A stretch of 64,000 bases of DNA, taken from NCBI RefSeq assembly GCF_014931565.1, contig NZ_CP063353.1, positions 2,294,001 to 2,358,000 of the forward strand, read 5' to 3'. The stretch comes from Clostridium sp. 'deep sea'. GTDB lineage: Bacteria > Bacillota > UBA994 > PWPR01. Under the pieces are notes generated by a model, which saw only the letters and a program-made list of their open reading frames with translations, did no database searches and was not told the origin of the DNA. Each line of letters begins with the position of its first letter. The first letter of the stretch is position 1. The translations under genes were made by a program, and so were the position numbers. Below are positions 55,893-64,000 of the stretch, piece after piece.

Positions 55893-55913
55893 ATAAGTTA
55901 TTTTCAGTATTAC

Positions 55914-57557
55914 CTACCCTAAAATTTCCTGCAAGTCTTTCTCAGGTGTGGAGATTGCAGTTATCTTAAACTTATCTACAAGTACCTGTAAAACATTAGG
56001 GCTCAAAAATGCTGGCAATGTTGGCCCTAAATATATATTTTTAATATCTAAGTATAGTAATGATAAAAGAATAACAACAGCCTTTTGCTCATACCAAGAT
56101 AGTATTAAAGAGAGTGGCAAGTCATTAACTGTGCAATCAAAGGCATCTGCTAAAGCAAGCGCTATTTTTATTGCTGAATAAGAATCATTACATTGACCTA
56201 CATCTAATAATCTTGGTAACCCTGCAACTGTGCCAAAGTCTTTTTTATTAAAGCGGTACTTACCACATGCGAGTGTTAATATAACTGTATCTTTAGGTGT
56301 CTGTTCAGCAAATTCAGTGTAATAATTTCTACCAGGTCTCGCCCCATCACAGCCACCAATTAAGAAGAAATGCTTTATTTTACCCTCTTTTACTGCACTA
56401 ATAATTTCTTCAGCATGACTTAAGGTTGCTTTATGGGCAAAGCCAACCATAATTTTTTGCTCTGGCTCATCTTCTGTAAATCCCCCTAGCTCAAGGGCTT
56501 TATCTATAACTGCAGTAAAGTCCTTTGCGCTATCTTTTTCACAAATATGAGGCAAACCATCAAAACCTACTATACTTGTTGTAAATATTCTATCTCGATA
56601 ATTATCTCGAGGTTTCATTAGGCAGTTGGTTGTCATTAAAATAGCACCTGGTAGATTATCAAACTCCTTTTGCTGATTTTGCCATGCACCACCATAGTTC
56701 CCTACTAAATGTTTAAACGCCTTTAACTTTGGGTAACCATGAGCGGGTAACATTTCACCATGAGTATAAATATTAATACCTTTACCTTCGGTTTGTTTTA
56801 ACAACTCATAAAGGTCTTTTAAATCATGCCCCGAAACAACTATAAATGGTCCTTTTATAGTTTTAATATTAACCTCTGTTGGGGTAGGATCTCCATAGGC
56901 ACCTGTATTAGCGGCATCAAGTAGCTCCATACATTTTAAATTTACTCGACCTAACTCCATATTAAGCTTAAATAACTCCGGAATACCCAATTTTTCATCT
57001 AGGGTAGCAGCTAAACCTTTAAAAAAGAAATGATTTACCTCATCGTCATACCTTCCTAAAATATAACTATGATGAGCATAGGCAGCCATGCCTTTAAAGC
57101 CATAGGTTAAAAGCTCTCTTAAAGACCTAATATCCATATCTAAATCTTCATCTACCATTACCCCAATATGCTCACTATCTTTAAGGATTTCTTCTTTAGT
57201 TTTAGGGGCATAGTAGTTAGCTCCAGAGGGTGCATCTTTACACTCACCAACTAAATTAACAAGCTTATTCTTATAATCATTAGCTTTGTTAATATACTCT
57301 AAAAATCTTTGAGCATCAAAGTTTACATTGGTTAATGTTGCAAACATACCATCAACAACAAACTTACTTATGCCGTTAGGTAGTTGTTTATTGCTCTCTA
57401 ATGCCTTAACTGCGTAATAACCAATACCTTTTAACTGGTGCACTAAAATATCTTGCAGTTTTGCTACCTCTGGAGTTTTAGAACAAACCCCCATTTTTAC
57501 ACAACCTTTGTTACCAGCTGTTTGCTCACACTGATAACAAAACATCTTATTTTTCAA
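55914..57557 (-). CDS. hcp: Hydroxylamine reductase / hybrid cluster protein
   Basis: 547 residues from a TTG with GGAGGG 8 nt upstream. N-terminal cluster motif CYQCEQTAGNKGCVKMGVC (4Fe-4S). The hybrid-cluster ligands appear later: HGEMLPAHGYP, LMTTNCLMKP and GGCDGARPGRNYY, and C-terminal CGKYRFNKKDFG and VGQCNDSYSA. It reduces hydroxylamine or, more likely in vivo, nitric oxide-derived nitrogen species. Such genes are commonly controlled by Crp/Fnr-type HcpR regulators; one such gene lies 5.5 kb away. Confidence 0.95.
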   Translation of the reverse strand: MKNKMFCYQCEQTAGNKGCVKMGVCSKTPEVAKLQDILVHQLKGIGYYAVKALESNKQLPNGISKFVVDGMFATLTNVNFDAQRFLEYINKANDYKNKLVNLVGECKDAPSGANYYAPKTKEEILKDSEHIGVMVDEDLDMDIRSLRELLTYGFKGMAAYAHHSYILGRYDDEVNHFFFKGLAATLDEKLGIPELFKLNMELGRVNLKCMELLDAANTGAYGDPTPTEVNIKTIKGPFIVVSGHDLKDLYELLKQTEGKGINIYTHGEMLPAHGYPKLKAFKHLVGNYGGAWQNQQKEFDNLPGAILMTTNCLMKPRDNYRDRIFTTSIVGFDGLPHICEKDSAKDFTAVIDKALELGGFTEDEPEQKIMVGFAHKATLSHAEEIISAVKEGKIKHFFLIGGCDGARPGRNYYTEFAEQTPKDTVILTLACGKYRFNKKDFGTVAGLPRLLDVGQCNDSYSAIKIALALADAFDCTVNDLPLSLILSWYEQKAVVILLSLLYLDIKNIYLGPTLPAFLSPNVLQVLVDKFKITAISTPEKDLQEILG

Positions 57558-57702
57558 TAAAAAAGCCCTCCATTCACATAATATATCTTTCTTATCATGT
57601 GCTTAGAGAACTATCTATATGCAGTGTCTACAATTCATTTCTTTACAAAGAGGTTGTTAACGCTTTTAAAGTAATATGTTTTATAATTATTACTTTGCTA
57701 AA

Positions 57703-58431
57703 TTAGTAGGGTTTCCATTTAACTTTTTTTGCCTGACTTAATCTATGATTAGCAGTATCCCAATCTATTATATTCCACCACATCTCTACATATTCATCTA
57801 AATTGCTTTTATAATCTAAAAAGTAGGCATGCTCCCAAACATCTAAAACCAAAAGAGGTATACAGTCTTGTAAAACATTGTTTTGATGTAAACTAATTTG
57901 TTGTAACTCTACTCGCCATGCTCGTGGTAACCAAACTAAAACAGCCCAACCTGGCCCAGGAGTTGATTTTGCTACTGCCCCAAATTGTTTTTTAAAGCTC
58001 TCCATACTGCCAAAAGCACAATTTATTTCTGTTGCTAATGGCTCTCTAATAGTAGTTTTATTTGGGGTAATAGATTTCCACCATATAGTATGTAGATTAT
58101 GACAAGAACCAAACAACGCTAATTGCGACTCTAAACACTGTATATTTTTATAATCATTACAACTACGTGCCTCTTGCAACTCTAGTTCAACTTTGTTTAA
58201 CATATTTACACAGCGTCTATGTAATATATCATAATGTACTTTCATTGTTTCAGCACCTATGTATGGCTCTAGGGCATTAAACTCATATGATAAAGGTGGT
58301 AATTTGTGTTCTCCTATTGGCACAGTATAAGAATCATTAAAACTTCCCCAGCTAGATGTTTTTTTAGCTATTCGTTTACTTTTTTTTGATGTTTTTGAGT
58401 ACCGATAATTACTCTTTTTTATTAACTCCAC
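57703..58431 (-). CDS. Fe/Mn superoxide dismutase family protein with altered gate residues
   Basis: 242 residues. A basic Ser/Lys-rich extension (about 1-40) precedes the SOD domain starting HKLPPLSYEFNALEPYI. All four metal ligands are present: His66 (KVHYDIL), His114 (NLHTIWW), Asp197 and His201 (LDVWEHAYFLDY). The second-shell positions differ: Leu70 where His30 is usual, Cys74 in place of gateway Tyr34, and Cys110 at the Fe-SOD Gln69 position. Clostridial spore coats carry SOD-like proteins with extensions. Only a GTG inside the SD or an ATA 9 nt later is available as start. Confidence 0.82.
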   Translation of the reverse strand: MELIKKSNYRYSKTSKKSKRIAKKTSSWGSFNDSYTVPIGEHKLPPLSYEFNALEPYIGAETMKVHYDILHRRCVNMLNKVELELQEARSCNDYKNIQCLESQLALFGSCHNLHTIWWKSITPNKTTIREPLATEINCAFGSMESFKKQFGAVAKSTPGPGWAVLVWLPRAWRVELQQISLHQNNVLQDCIPLLVLDVWEHAYFLDYKSNLDEYVEMWWNIIDWDTANHRLSQAKKVKWKPY

Positions 58432-58715
58432 CTCCTAAGTGAAATACTATAACTTTTAATGTGTATAACACATAACTATTAACTAGCGTGAGATTGATGA
58501 AAATGTTTGCTGTTAAGACACTAAAACTTTAACAGAATAATGTAATACAATGCAGTATTCATTAATATGCTAAAATACGTATAAAAAGAGTTCCTACACA
58601 TAATCTTTTACCTTTTAAGCAAAAATATAGTTTTACAAAGAACATGCATTTTCAACAATCTTACTGTTATATAGTATTACTAAGCAGGTAGTATTGCTCT
58701 AACTATTTTACATTT

Positions 58716-59444
58716 TTAAATAATTAACTTATGCCCGTGCTGTTTTAACCATTTTTCACACTCTTTATAATTAGGTATATACTTAGCAACTAACAGCCAA
58801 AATTCTTTAGAGTGGTTTAATACTTTTAAATGGCATAACTCATGTACTACAATATAGTCAACTATTTTAAGTGGAGCAAGCGTTATTCGCCAGTTAATGC
58901 TTATATTACCTAAAGAAGAGCAACTTCCCCAACGGGTTTTTTGATTACGTAAAGTTATTTTATTAGGGTTTACGTTTATAATATCCTTATAGTAATTAAC
59001 CCTATCTTCAATTATTTTTAAAGCTTTGTTACAAAAGAAAGCTTCTATTTCATTTTTAACTACTAAAGCTATTTTATCTTGCTCTAGGTTACAAGGCAGT
59101 TTTACTAGTAAAATATTATCTTTAATATTTACAAGTGGAGCTAAAAAATCTGCCTTTATAACCTTAAGTTCATACTGCTGCCCTAAAAAATAAAAATACT
59201 CTCCAGATACATATAAATACCTTGGTATAGTTTGTTGCATTTCTTGTACTTGTTTTAGTTTATTAAAAATCCATTTAGCTTTTTTTAAAACTATTCTATT
59301 TACTTCTTGCTCACTAATGCCTAAAGGTGCTGTTATAATCAATTCACCTTGATTGTTTATTTTTAATGCTACTGATTTTCGTCGACTAGACCATTTAAGA
59401 TTATATTCAATTACTCTATTTTTATATTTTAAAATATGTTTCAT
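58716..59444 (-). CDS. YgjP-like metallopeptidase (DUF45/M48)
   Basis: 242 residues from the ATG at 59444 (GGGAG 5 nt upstream); an ATG at 59456 is the alternative. YgjP family: LKWSSRRKSVALKIN, KNKTRWGSCSS-like QKTRWGSCSSLGNISINWRI, zinc motif VHELCHLKVLNHSKEFW with HExxH-type H-E-L-C-H and third His. Cytosolic. Usually linked with type I restriction loci or standing alone; function unclear. Length typical. Confidence 0.87.
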   Translation of the reverse strand: MKHILKYKNRVIEYNLKWSSRRKSVALKINNQGELIITAPLGISEQEVNRIVLKKAKWIFNKLKQVQEMQQTIPRYLYVSGEYFYFLGQQYELKVIKADFLAPLVNIKDNILLVKLPCNLEQDKIALVVKNEIEAFFCNKALKIIEDRVNYYKDIINVNPNKITLRNQKTRWGSCSSLGNISINWRITLAPLKIVDYIVVHELCHLKVLNHSKEFWLLVAKYIPNYKECEKWLKQHGHKLII

Positions 59445-59511
59445 TATTTCTCCCATTGTTTTATGGTTTAAAAAAAGTTAGCTATTACTAGCTAACCCTC
59501 TATTATTATAA

Positions 59512-60717
59512 CTATCTATTGTGCAAAATTCTACTGAGTTTTTCATTGCTTGTTCTATTAAATATAACATATCTCTTTAGTTGATATATACCATGCGTTA
59601 AACAGGAGCTTCCTGGTTTCACAGTTAACGCCATATCATAATTTAATTCTGTTAATAAATTAACTACTTTATTATTATAATACCCATAAGGATAGGCGAG
59701 TATTTTTACATTATTATAATTTCTACTTCGTAAAATCTCATCAGACTTTATTAAATCTTCTTTAATTAAGGATAAAGATTTTTCTTTATAATACGGTCCT
59801 ATATCGCCTTTTCTGTGAAAATTATGGGTATGGGAATGAAATGAAAATACATCTCTCATACTGTTCATTGAGTTCCATGTTAAATAAGGTAGTGCCTCAT
59901 ATTGAAATTCTTTTGCTAAACCATATGGATCATCTTCATAAACAAACCTTGTTATAACAAAACTACTAGCTACATAACCATACTTTTTTAATATTGGATA
60001 GGCATATTTATAATCACTGTAATAACCATCATCAAAGGTTATAATAACACTTTTTTCGGGAATTTCTTTTAAGCCATTGTAAGCAGCAACATAATCTTTA
60101 AAGGAAATTGTTTTATAGCCTTGTTTATAAATAAAATCAATCGTACGTTCAAAATTTTCTACTGTCATGATTGAATCATTATGCCAATATTCTTTCTTCA
60201 TATCTTTTTCTGGTAATAAATAGTGATATAAAAGTATTGGAACTTTTAAATTTGAATTCTTAGAATTAACAGAACTAACCTCTTCAACATCAACTCTATA
60301 ATCTGTAATATTAAAGTAAGCTAATACATCTTCAAGTTGAATATAGAATTCATTATTTTTTACAAAAGACGATATGTAGGTTTCTTGCCAATTATCATTA
60401 TAAACACAGGTATAATTATCTTTTATTTCACTTTTTTCAGCTAAGTACAATACTCTACTTTTACCTTTAATTGTATGAAATGAATCTTTATCATTATGCT
60501 GTAAGCTTAAATTAAAATATTTAGCTAAATAATCAATTTTAATAAAATTTGCTTCTGCCTTATTTACTATATCACCTTGCTTAATTGTAACAGATTTCAA
60601 TTGCTGATGGCTATCTGGATCATCAAGCATTTTACTACTATATTCATTATTACATCCACAAAATACTACAAAAAATAGAATTATTATAAAGCCTATATTA
60701 AATACATTTTTTTTCAT
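59512..60717 (-). CDS. Polysaccharide deacetylase lipoprotein (CE4/NodB)
   Basis: 401 residues. Lipobox FCGC. A stalk-type beta domain (about 40-145, ITKQGDIVNKAEANFIKIDYLAKYFN style) precedes the CE4 domain: KSVIITFDDGYYSDY (metal Asp), FSFHSHTHNFHRKG (H-x-x-x-H), and AYPYGYYNNKVVNLL. It removes acetyl groups from peptidoglycan or other surface glycans outside the membrane. SD AAGGAG; monocistronic, divergent to the FAD lipoprotein. Confidence 0.9.
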   Translation of the reverse strand: MKKNVFNIGFIIILFFVVFCGCNNEYSSKMLDDPDSHQQLKSVTIKQGDIVNKAEANFIKIDYLAKYFNLSLQHNDKDSFHTIKGKSRVLYLAEKSEIKDNYTCVYNDNWQETYISSFVKNNEFYIQLEDVLAYFNITDYRVDVEEVSSVNSKNSNLKVPILLYHYLLPEKDMKKEYWHNDSIMTVENFERTIDFIYKQGYKTISFKDYVAAYNGLKEIPEKSVIITFDDGYYSDYKYAYPILKKYGYVASSFVITRFVYEDDPYGLAKEFQYEALPYLTWNSMNSMRDVFSFHSHTHNFHRKGDIGPYYKEKSLSLIKEDLIKSDEILRSRNYNNVKILAYPYGYYNNKVVNLLTELNYDMALTVKPGSSCLTHGIYQLKRYVIFNRTSNEKLSRILHNR

Positions 60718-60876
60718 AGTTCTCCTTAAAACTTATTCTTTTATCGTACATTGGTAATCAAATTAGCTATATTTTACAATATTAAAATTATATTATTTTT
60801 TATTTGCATAATCAACTACAATGTGCAATACTAAATGATGGCATTATCTATGAACTTTAACAGATGGAGGTAAATG

Positions 60877-62676
60877 ATGCATATAAAAAAAATAATTATG
60901 GTAGTATTATTACTTTTAATTTTAATAGGATGTACTAAACAAAGTACAGTACCACCTCTTAGTGAATCACGCCAACAAAAAATACCAGCTATTCACGAAG
61001 AATACAATGATAACGAATTTAGTGTAATTGTGGTTGGTAGTGACCCAGAGGGAATATCTGCCGCAATTGCAGCTGCTAGAGCAGGAGGTAAAGTTCTTTT
61101 AATAGATAAAAGAGATAAAGTAGGGGGATTATTTACCTTAGGTTGGCTAAATTTTTTAGACATGAACTATAACAAAAATAAAGTATTAGTTACCCAAGGT
61201 ATATTCAAAGAATTTTACAAACAAATTGAGGGAATTGCTTTTAGTATAAAAACAGCAGATAAAGTATTTAACAACCTGTTATCTAAAGAAAAAAACATTA
61301 CCCTAATGCTAAATATGAACGATATAAAGCCTCAATTAAAAGACAACAAAATAATTGGCATAACTGCAAATAATAACAACGAAGAATATACATACTTTTG
61401 TAATACTTTAATAGATGCAACCCAAGACGGAGATATAGCTGCGCTAGCTGGTGCTCCTTTTACCCTTGGTTATGAAGACATTGGTGGAGCAAAATTCGGA
61501 ATGGCTGTAACTCAAGTATTTAGCCTTAAAGGTATGACCAATAAAGGCTGGTCTAAACTAAGAAAACATCTAAAAAATGATGGAGATAAATACAGTTCAT
61601 CAACTAATAATACAGCTTGGGGTTTTAAGAACTTTAATAAATTATATAAACCAATAAATAAAAATGCAGAATTGCGTGGACCAAACTTTGCTAGGGAGCC
61701 AGATGGCAGGATTATGATAAATGCCTTAAGAATTTTTCAAATTAATCCTTTGGACCCTATAAGCATAGAGAGTGCTAAACAAATAGCTAAACAAGAAATA
61801 GCAGAGATAATACCCTTTTTCAGAGAACAAGTTCCGGGAATGGAGAATATTAAACTTGATGCAATTGCCCCTGAGCTATACATAAGAGAGTCTCGCCATT
61901 TTGTTACAGAGTACCGATTAACTATTACTGATGTTTTAGAGAATAGAGACCAAGAAGATAGAATCGCCTTAGGCTCTTATCCTGTAGATATGCAGGGTAC
62001 AGCACCCAAAACTTATGCCTTAATACTGGGTAACCCCAACCAGTACGCTATACCATTTAGGTCTTTAGTTCCACTAAATATAGACAATTTACTAATTGTT
62101 GGCAGAAGTGCTGGTTTTGATTCACTAGCTCATGGTAGCGCTCGAATGGTTCCTGTAGGAATGTGTACTGGTGAAGCCGCTGGTGTTGCTGCAATTATTG
62201 CCAAAAACAATAATGTAAATGTACGTGCACTAAGCAAAGATAGCACTCTCGTTAAATCACTACAAGACCAGTTGATTAACAATGGCGCATACTTGCCAGA
62301 GTTTGAAATAAAGGATAAATTTCTAAACCATAAATACTATACAGGTATAAGTTTTATAAGACAATATGCTTTAGTATGTGGAAACTATAACAATGATTAC
62401 TTAGTAGATAGAATAATTAATACAGGTGAATATAATTGGCTGGTTCAAGAAATAGTTAAACGCAGAGAGCTAACACTAGAGGGCGAATATCTACCTTGTA
62501 AAACAGTTAAAGATCTACAAAAAACCGATATAAATAATAGCTTTGCTAATAATCCTAAACTTTTAACATACCTTAACAGCTTAGAGATATATCAGCAAAC
62601 TACAGAAGATGAATTTATAAGTATAGGTAAAATGGCAACACTGCTTTACCACATTGATGAGTATTTAAATAAATAA
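60877..62676 (+). CDS. FAD-dependent oxidoreductase lipoprotein
   Basis: 599 residues from the ATG at 60877 (GGAGG 6 nt upstream; ATG 60874 is too close). Lipoprotein signal with LILIGC. FAD site VIVVGSDPEGISAAIAAARAG and LLIDKRDKVGGLFTLGW; C-terminal NLLIVGRSAGFDSLAHGSARM closes the FAD-binding fold (PF12831 type). The second Gly of GxGxxG is Asp, as often seen in this family. It is expected on the outer face of the membrane, with unknown substrate. Own terminator. Confidence 0.85.
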   Translation: MHIKKIIMVVLLLLILIGCTKQSTVPPLSESRQQKIPAIHEEYNDNEFSVIVVGSDPEGISAAIAAARAGGKVLLIDKRDKVGGLFTLGWLNFLDMNYNKNKVLVTQGIFKEFYKQIEGIAFSIKTADKVFNNLLSKEKNITLMLNMNDIKPQLKDNKIIGITANNNNEEYTYFCNTLIDATQDGDIAALAGAPFTLGYEDIGGAKFGMAVTQVFSLKGMTNKGWSKLRKHLKNDGDKYSSSTNNTAWGFKNFNKLYKPINKNAELRGPNFAREPDGRIMINALRIFQINPLDPISIESAKQIAKQEIAEIIPFFREQVPGMENIKLDAIAPELYIRESRHFVTEYRLTITDVLENRDQEDRIALGSYPVDMQGTAPKTYALILGNPNQYAIPFRSLVPLNIDNLLIVGRSAGFDSLAHGSARMVPVGMCTGEAAGVAAIIAKNNNVNVRALSKDSTLVKSLQDQLINNGAYLPEFEIKDKFLNHKYYTGISFIRQYALVCGNYNNDYLVDRIINTGEYNWLVQEIVKRRELTLEGEYLPCKTVKDLQKTDINNSFANNPKLLTYLNSLEIYQQTTEDEFISIGKMATLLYHIDEYLNK

Positions 62677-62679
62677 ATA

Positions 62680-62711
62680 AAAGCCAATGAATTTTTGTTC
62701 ATTGGTTTTTT
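62680..62711 (+). terminator. Terminator of the FAD lipoprotein gene
   Basis: CCAATGAA (62684-62691) / TTCATTGG (62698-62705) stem followed by six T on the plus strand; it lies 14 nt from the CRISPR unit. Confidence 0.88.
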
Positions 62712-62724
62712 ATTACCTTAAATA

Positions 62725-62820
62725 AAAATAATTCCACTATGGTTATATTTCAACCAAGAGTTTATACTTTGCCGAAGATCAAACAAAATCATTTACATTC
62801 CACTATGGTTATATTTCAAT
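62725..62820 (-). CRISPR. Minimal CRISPR: two 30-nt repeats, one 36-nt spacer
   Basis: A 23-nt core is identical at 62731-62753 and 62797-62819, with a 66-nt period; taking 30-nt repeats (62725-62754, 62791-62820) leaves a 36-nt spacer (62755-62790), typical of I-B/III arrays. On the minus strand the repeat reads G/A-TTGAAATATAACCATAG... and ends GGAATGTAAAT in the leader-proximal copy. The other copy ends TATTTT, a decayed leader-distal terminus, which sets the orientation. No cas gene is in the window, so the array may be orphan or served by a distant locus. Confidence 0.8.
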
Positions 62821-62997
62821 AGCGCAGCCATTTTTCATTATAAATACAATGCTTTTATGTGTCAAATCTGTCGATGTCAGGGTATTTTTTAAAAGTTTTA
62901 ATTTATAAATTTAAATAATTATTAAATTCATTATAATCACAATAAAAAAATAATCTGTCGTACCCCTAGGGTTTTTACACTATTAGGGGTCGACAGA
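62821..62997 (-). other. Leader-like AT-rich region upstream of the CRISPR unit, with GC-rich hairpin
   Basis: Reading minus strand toward the array: a GC-rich hairpin (62997-62954), about 70 nt of AT-rich DNA, then a second copy of CGACAGATT (near 62874) before the first repeat. The hairpin end also carries CGACAGATT, so the two form a direct repeat. AT-rich leaders with GC-rich hairpins precede some CRISPR arrays. It is non-coding between the array and the Crp/Fnr stop. Confidence 0.55.
62954..62997 (-). terminator. Hairpin after the Crp/Fnr gene (also part of the CRISPR leader region)
   Basis: TCTGTCG-TA-CCCCTA / TAGGGG-T-CGACAGA stem, on the minus strand followed by TTATTTTTTTATT, 11 nt past the stop at 63008. 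Works as terminator for the regulator gene. Confidence 0.82.
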
Positions 62998-63007
62998 TGT
63001 TTTTATT

Positions 63008-63706
63008 TTATACAAAGCTCTTTAAACCCTCAATATCTATAATCTTTACGGTAGATTTATAGAAGTCTATTAAACCCTCATCTCTCATTCTGCCCATTTC
63101 ACGAGACATTGAGGGTCGTGAAACATTTAGGTAGTCTGCTAGTTCATTTCGTTTTAGTGGTAATTCAAAGGTATTTTTTAGGCATTTGTTATATTGCTCT
63201 AATATATAAGTACTTAGTTTAACTCTCATGCTTTTTATGGTTAAATACTCTACTTGCTTATTGAGTTTTAGTGCTCTCATAGAGGTTATTTTAAGCATGT
63301 TTTGAATCATTTGTTTATGCCATGGGCAAACTTTATCACACTCGCCTATTATTTTGGTTTTAGATAAAAAGAAAACTGTACAATCTTTTTGTGCCTGCAC
63401 AGTTGCAGGCCACTTGCTTTTTTCCGAAAATACTACCATTTCACCAAACATATCACTTGGTTTAAGGGTCATCATAATTACTCTGTTTCCAGCGGCATTT
63501 TCTTTTATAACTATTGCTTCACCTTTTAGAATAATCCCTAACTCTTTAAAGGTATCTCCTGCCATTGTAATAAAATCATATTTTTTAAAGTGTTCTATAC
63601 GTGGTTTTAAACAACTAACCATACCATGAATATTATAAGGCTCTATATCGCTAAATAAAGTTGCTTTTTCAAGTACTTTAGAGTATAACTCAATTATTTT
63701 AACCAC
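63008..63706 (-). CDS. Crp/Fnr family transcriptional regulator
   Basis: 232 residues: cAMP-binding-like beta-roll (about 20-125) with GIILKGEAIVIKENAAGNRVIMM and LKPSDMFGEMVVFSEKSKWPATVQA, dimer helix (about 130-150) and C-terminal HTH LPLKRNELADYLNVSRPSMSREMGRMRDEGLIDF. Cys residues in GECDKVCPW could bind a cofactor but the FNR Fe-S Cys set is not evident. Probable HcpR-like role in nitrogen-oxide or redox response, from proximity of hcp and the divergent 4Fe-4S gene. The GTG start lies in the SD; ATA four codons in is at normal spacing. Confidence 0.88.
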   Translation of the reverse strand: MVKIIELYSKVLEKATLFSDIEPYNIHGMVSCLKPRIEHFKKYDFITMAGDTFKELGIILKGEAIVIKENAAGNRVIMMTLKPSDMFGEMVVFSEKSKWPATVQAQKDCTVFFLSKTKIIGECDKVCPWHKQMIQNMLKITSMRALKLNKQVEYLTIKSMRVKLSTYILEQYNKCLKNTFELPLKRNELADYLNVSRPSMSREMGRMRDEGLIDFYKSTVKIIDIEGLKSFV

Positions 63707-63718
63707 CTCTTACACTTG

Positions 63719-63792
63719 GTAGCTATAGCTACCGATTAGCTACTATTATTATATTATACTAACAGTAACAACACAACCTTGAGATTACTCAA
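63719..63792. promoter_or_regulatory. Divergent regulatory region: two palindromes
   Basis: GGTAGCTATAGCTACC (63719-63734) is a perfect 16-bp palindrome, 12 nt upstream of the Crp/Fnr GTG. TTGAG-ATTA-CTCAA (63779-63792) has the 5-4-5 geometry of Crp/Fnr sites and lies 46 nt before the 4Fe-4S start. The regulator probably acts here on itself and on the ferredoxin gene. Confidence 0.6.
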
Positions 63793-63838
63793 CGTAATTG
63801 ACCTAAAAATATGACTATTCCTTAATGGAGGTATAAAT

Positions 63839-64000
63839 ATGAAAAGAAAGATTATTCAAATTGATGAAGCTAAGTGTAATGGCTGTGGTTTATGTGTAGA
63901 TGCCTGTCACGAGGGTGCTTTGCAAATGATAAATGGCAAAGCCAAGCTTATATCCGACTCTTATTGTGATGGTTTAGGTGATTGTTTGCCCGAATGTCCT
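63839..64000 (+). CDS. 4Fe-4S ferredoxin-type protein, partial
   Basis: 54 residues to the window end, cut at the 3' side. ATG at 63839 with GGAGGT 6 nt upstream. [20 protein letters not shown] then [18 protein letters not shown] gives the first cluster motif (C-x2-C-x2-C-x3-C), and [13 protein letters not shown] starts the second. Such proteins often lie near hcp and a Crp/Fnr gene in Clostridia; electron transfer for Hcp is a reasonable inference. Divergent to the regulator. Confidence 0.88.
   Translation, partial: MKRKIIQIDEAKCNGCGLCVDACHEGALQMINGKAKLISDSYCDGLGDCLPECP

Overview
The window is low-GC, AT-rich DNA from what looks like an anaerobic, spore-forming Firmicute of the class Clostridia. 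Evidence for this: a YyaC-type spore protease, a Spo0F-like regulator, a hybrid-cluster protein (Hcp), several 4Fe-4S proteins, a DUF3343 protein, strong purine-rich Shine-Dalgarno (SD) sites and frequent TTG/GTG starts. I cannot name a species. No rRNA or tRNA gene was recognised. Most genes lie on the minus strand.

Layout. 1-3470: an iron-uptake operon (substrate-binding lipoprotein plus two half-size ABC transporters, one frameshifted, one cut by the window edge) behind a consensus promoter and a near-perfect Fur box. 3.6-13.3 kb: PepV dipeptidase, ABC-F ATPase, class IV aminotransferase, an APH-like kinase with a palindromic promoter, RidA, an alkaline-phosphatase-fold protein, an MFS exporter and an Mrp ATPase. 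13.4-19.7 kb: htrA, yycJ (frameshifted), DUF951/yyzM, an MscS channel, DUF3343, DUF5711, cvpA and yyaC; several of these have origin-proximal counterparts in Bacillus subtilis. 19.8-21.7 kb: an RsbV-RsbW-SigB-type partner-switching module. 22-27 kb: metK, two secreted proteins of unknown role and an M20 amidohydrolase. 27.3-31.9 kb: spo0F-fba-transaldolase-glpX-rho, the same gene order as B. subtilis without murAB. 32-45.4 kb: malic enzyme, prolyl oligopeptidase, cell-wall enzymes (M15, MurB, M23/LysM/G5), RmuC, a DUF362 ferredoxin protein, an orphan histidine kinase. 43.9-46.3 kb: an SsuABC/TauABC-like importer. 46.9-50 kb: deoD, cvfB and a DUF2087 regulator. 50-54.3 kb: an ABC-2 exporter with one ATPase and a tandemly duplicated permease pair. 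54.5-64 kb: DUF1287 protein, a MITE-like element, hcp, a superoxide-dismutase-like protein with altered active-site gate, YgjP-like peptidase, polysaccharide deacetylase, FAD lipoprotein, a minimal CRISPR unit without cas genes, a Crp/Fnr regulator and a divergent 4Fe-4S protein cut by the window end.

The most interesting items are the one-spacer CRISPR with a leader-like region (62725-62997), the 464-bp MITE-like element with internal 9-nt repeats (55429-55892), the duplicated ABC-2 permease pair sharing one ATPase, the Fur-regulated operon that pairs an iron-type binding protein with exporter-fold ABC subunits, the SOD homologue lacking gate residues, and two genes whose only GTG start sits inside the SD while an in-frame ATA lies at normal spacing. 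I found no clear new defence or biosynthetic system. Two genes carry single-base frameshifts in short T runs, which may be real or sequencing errors.
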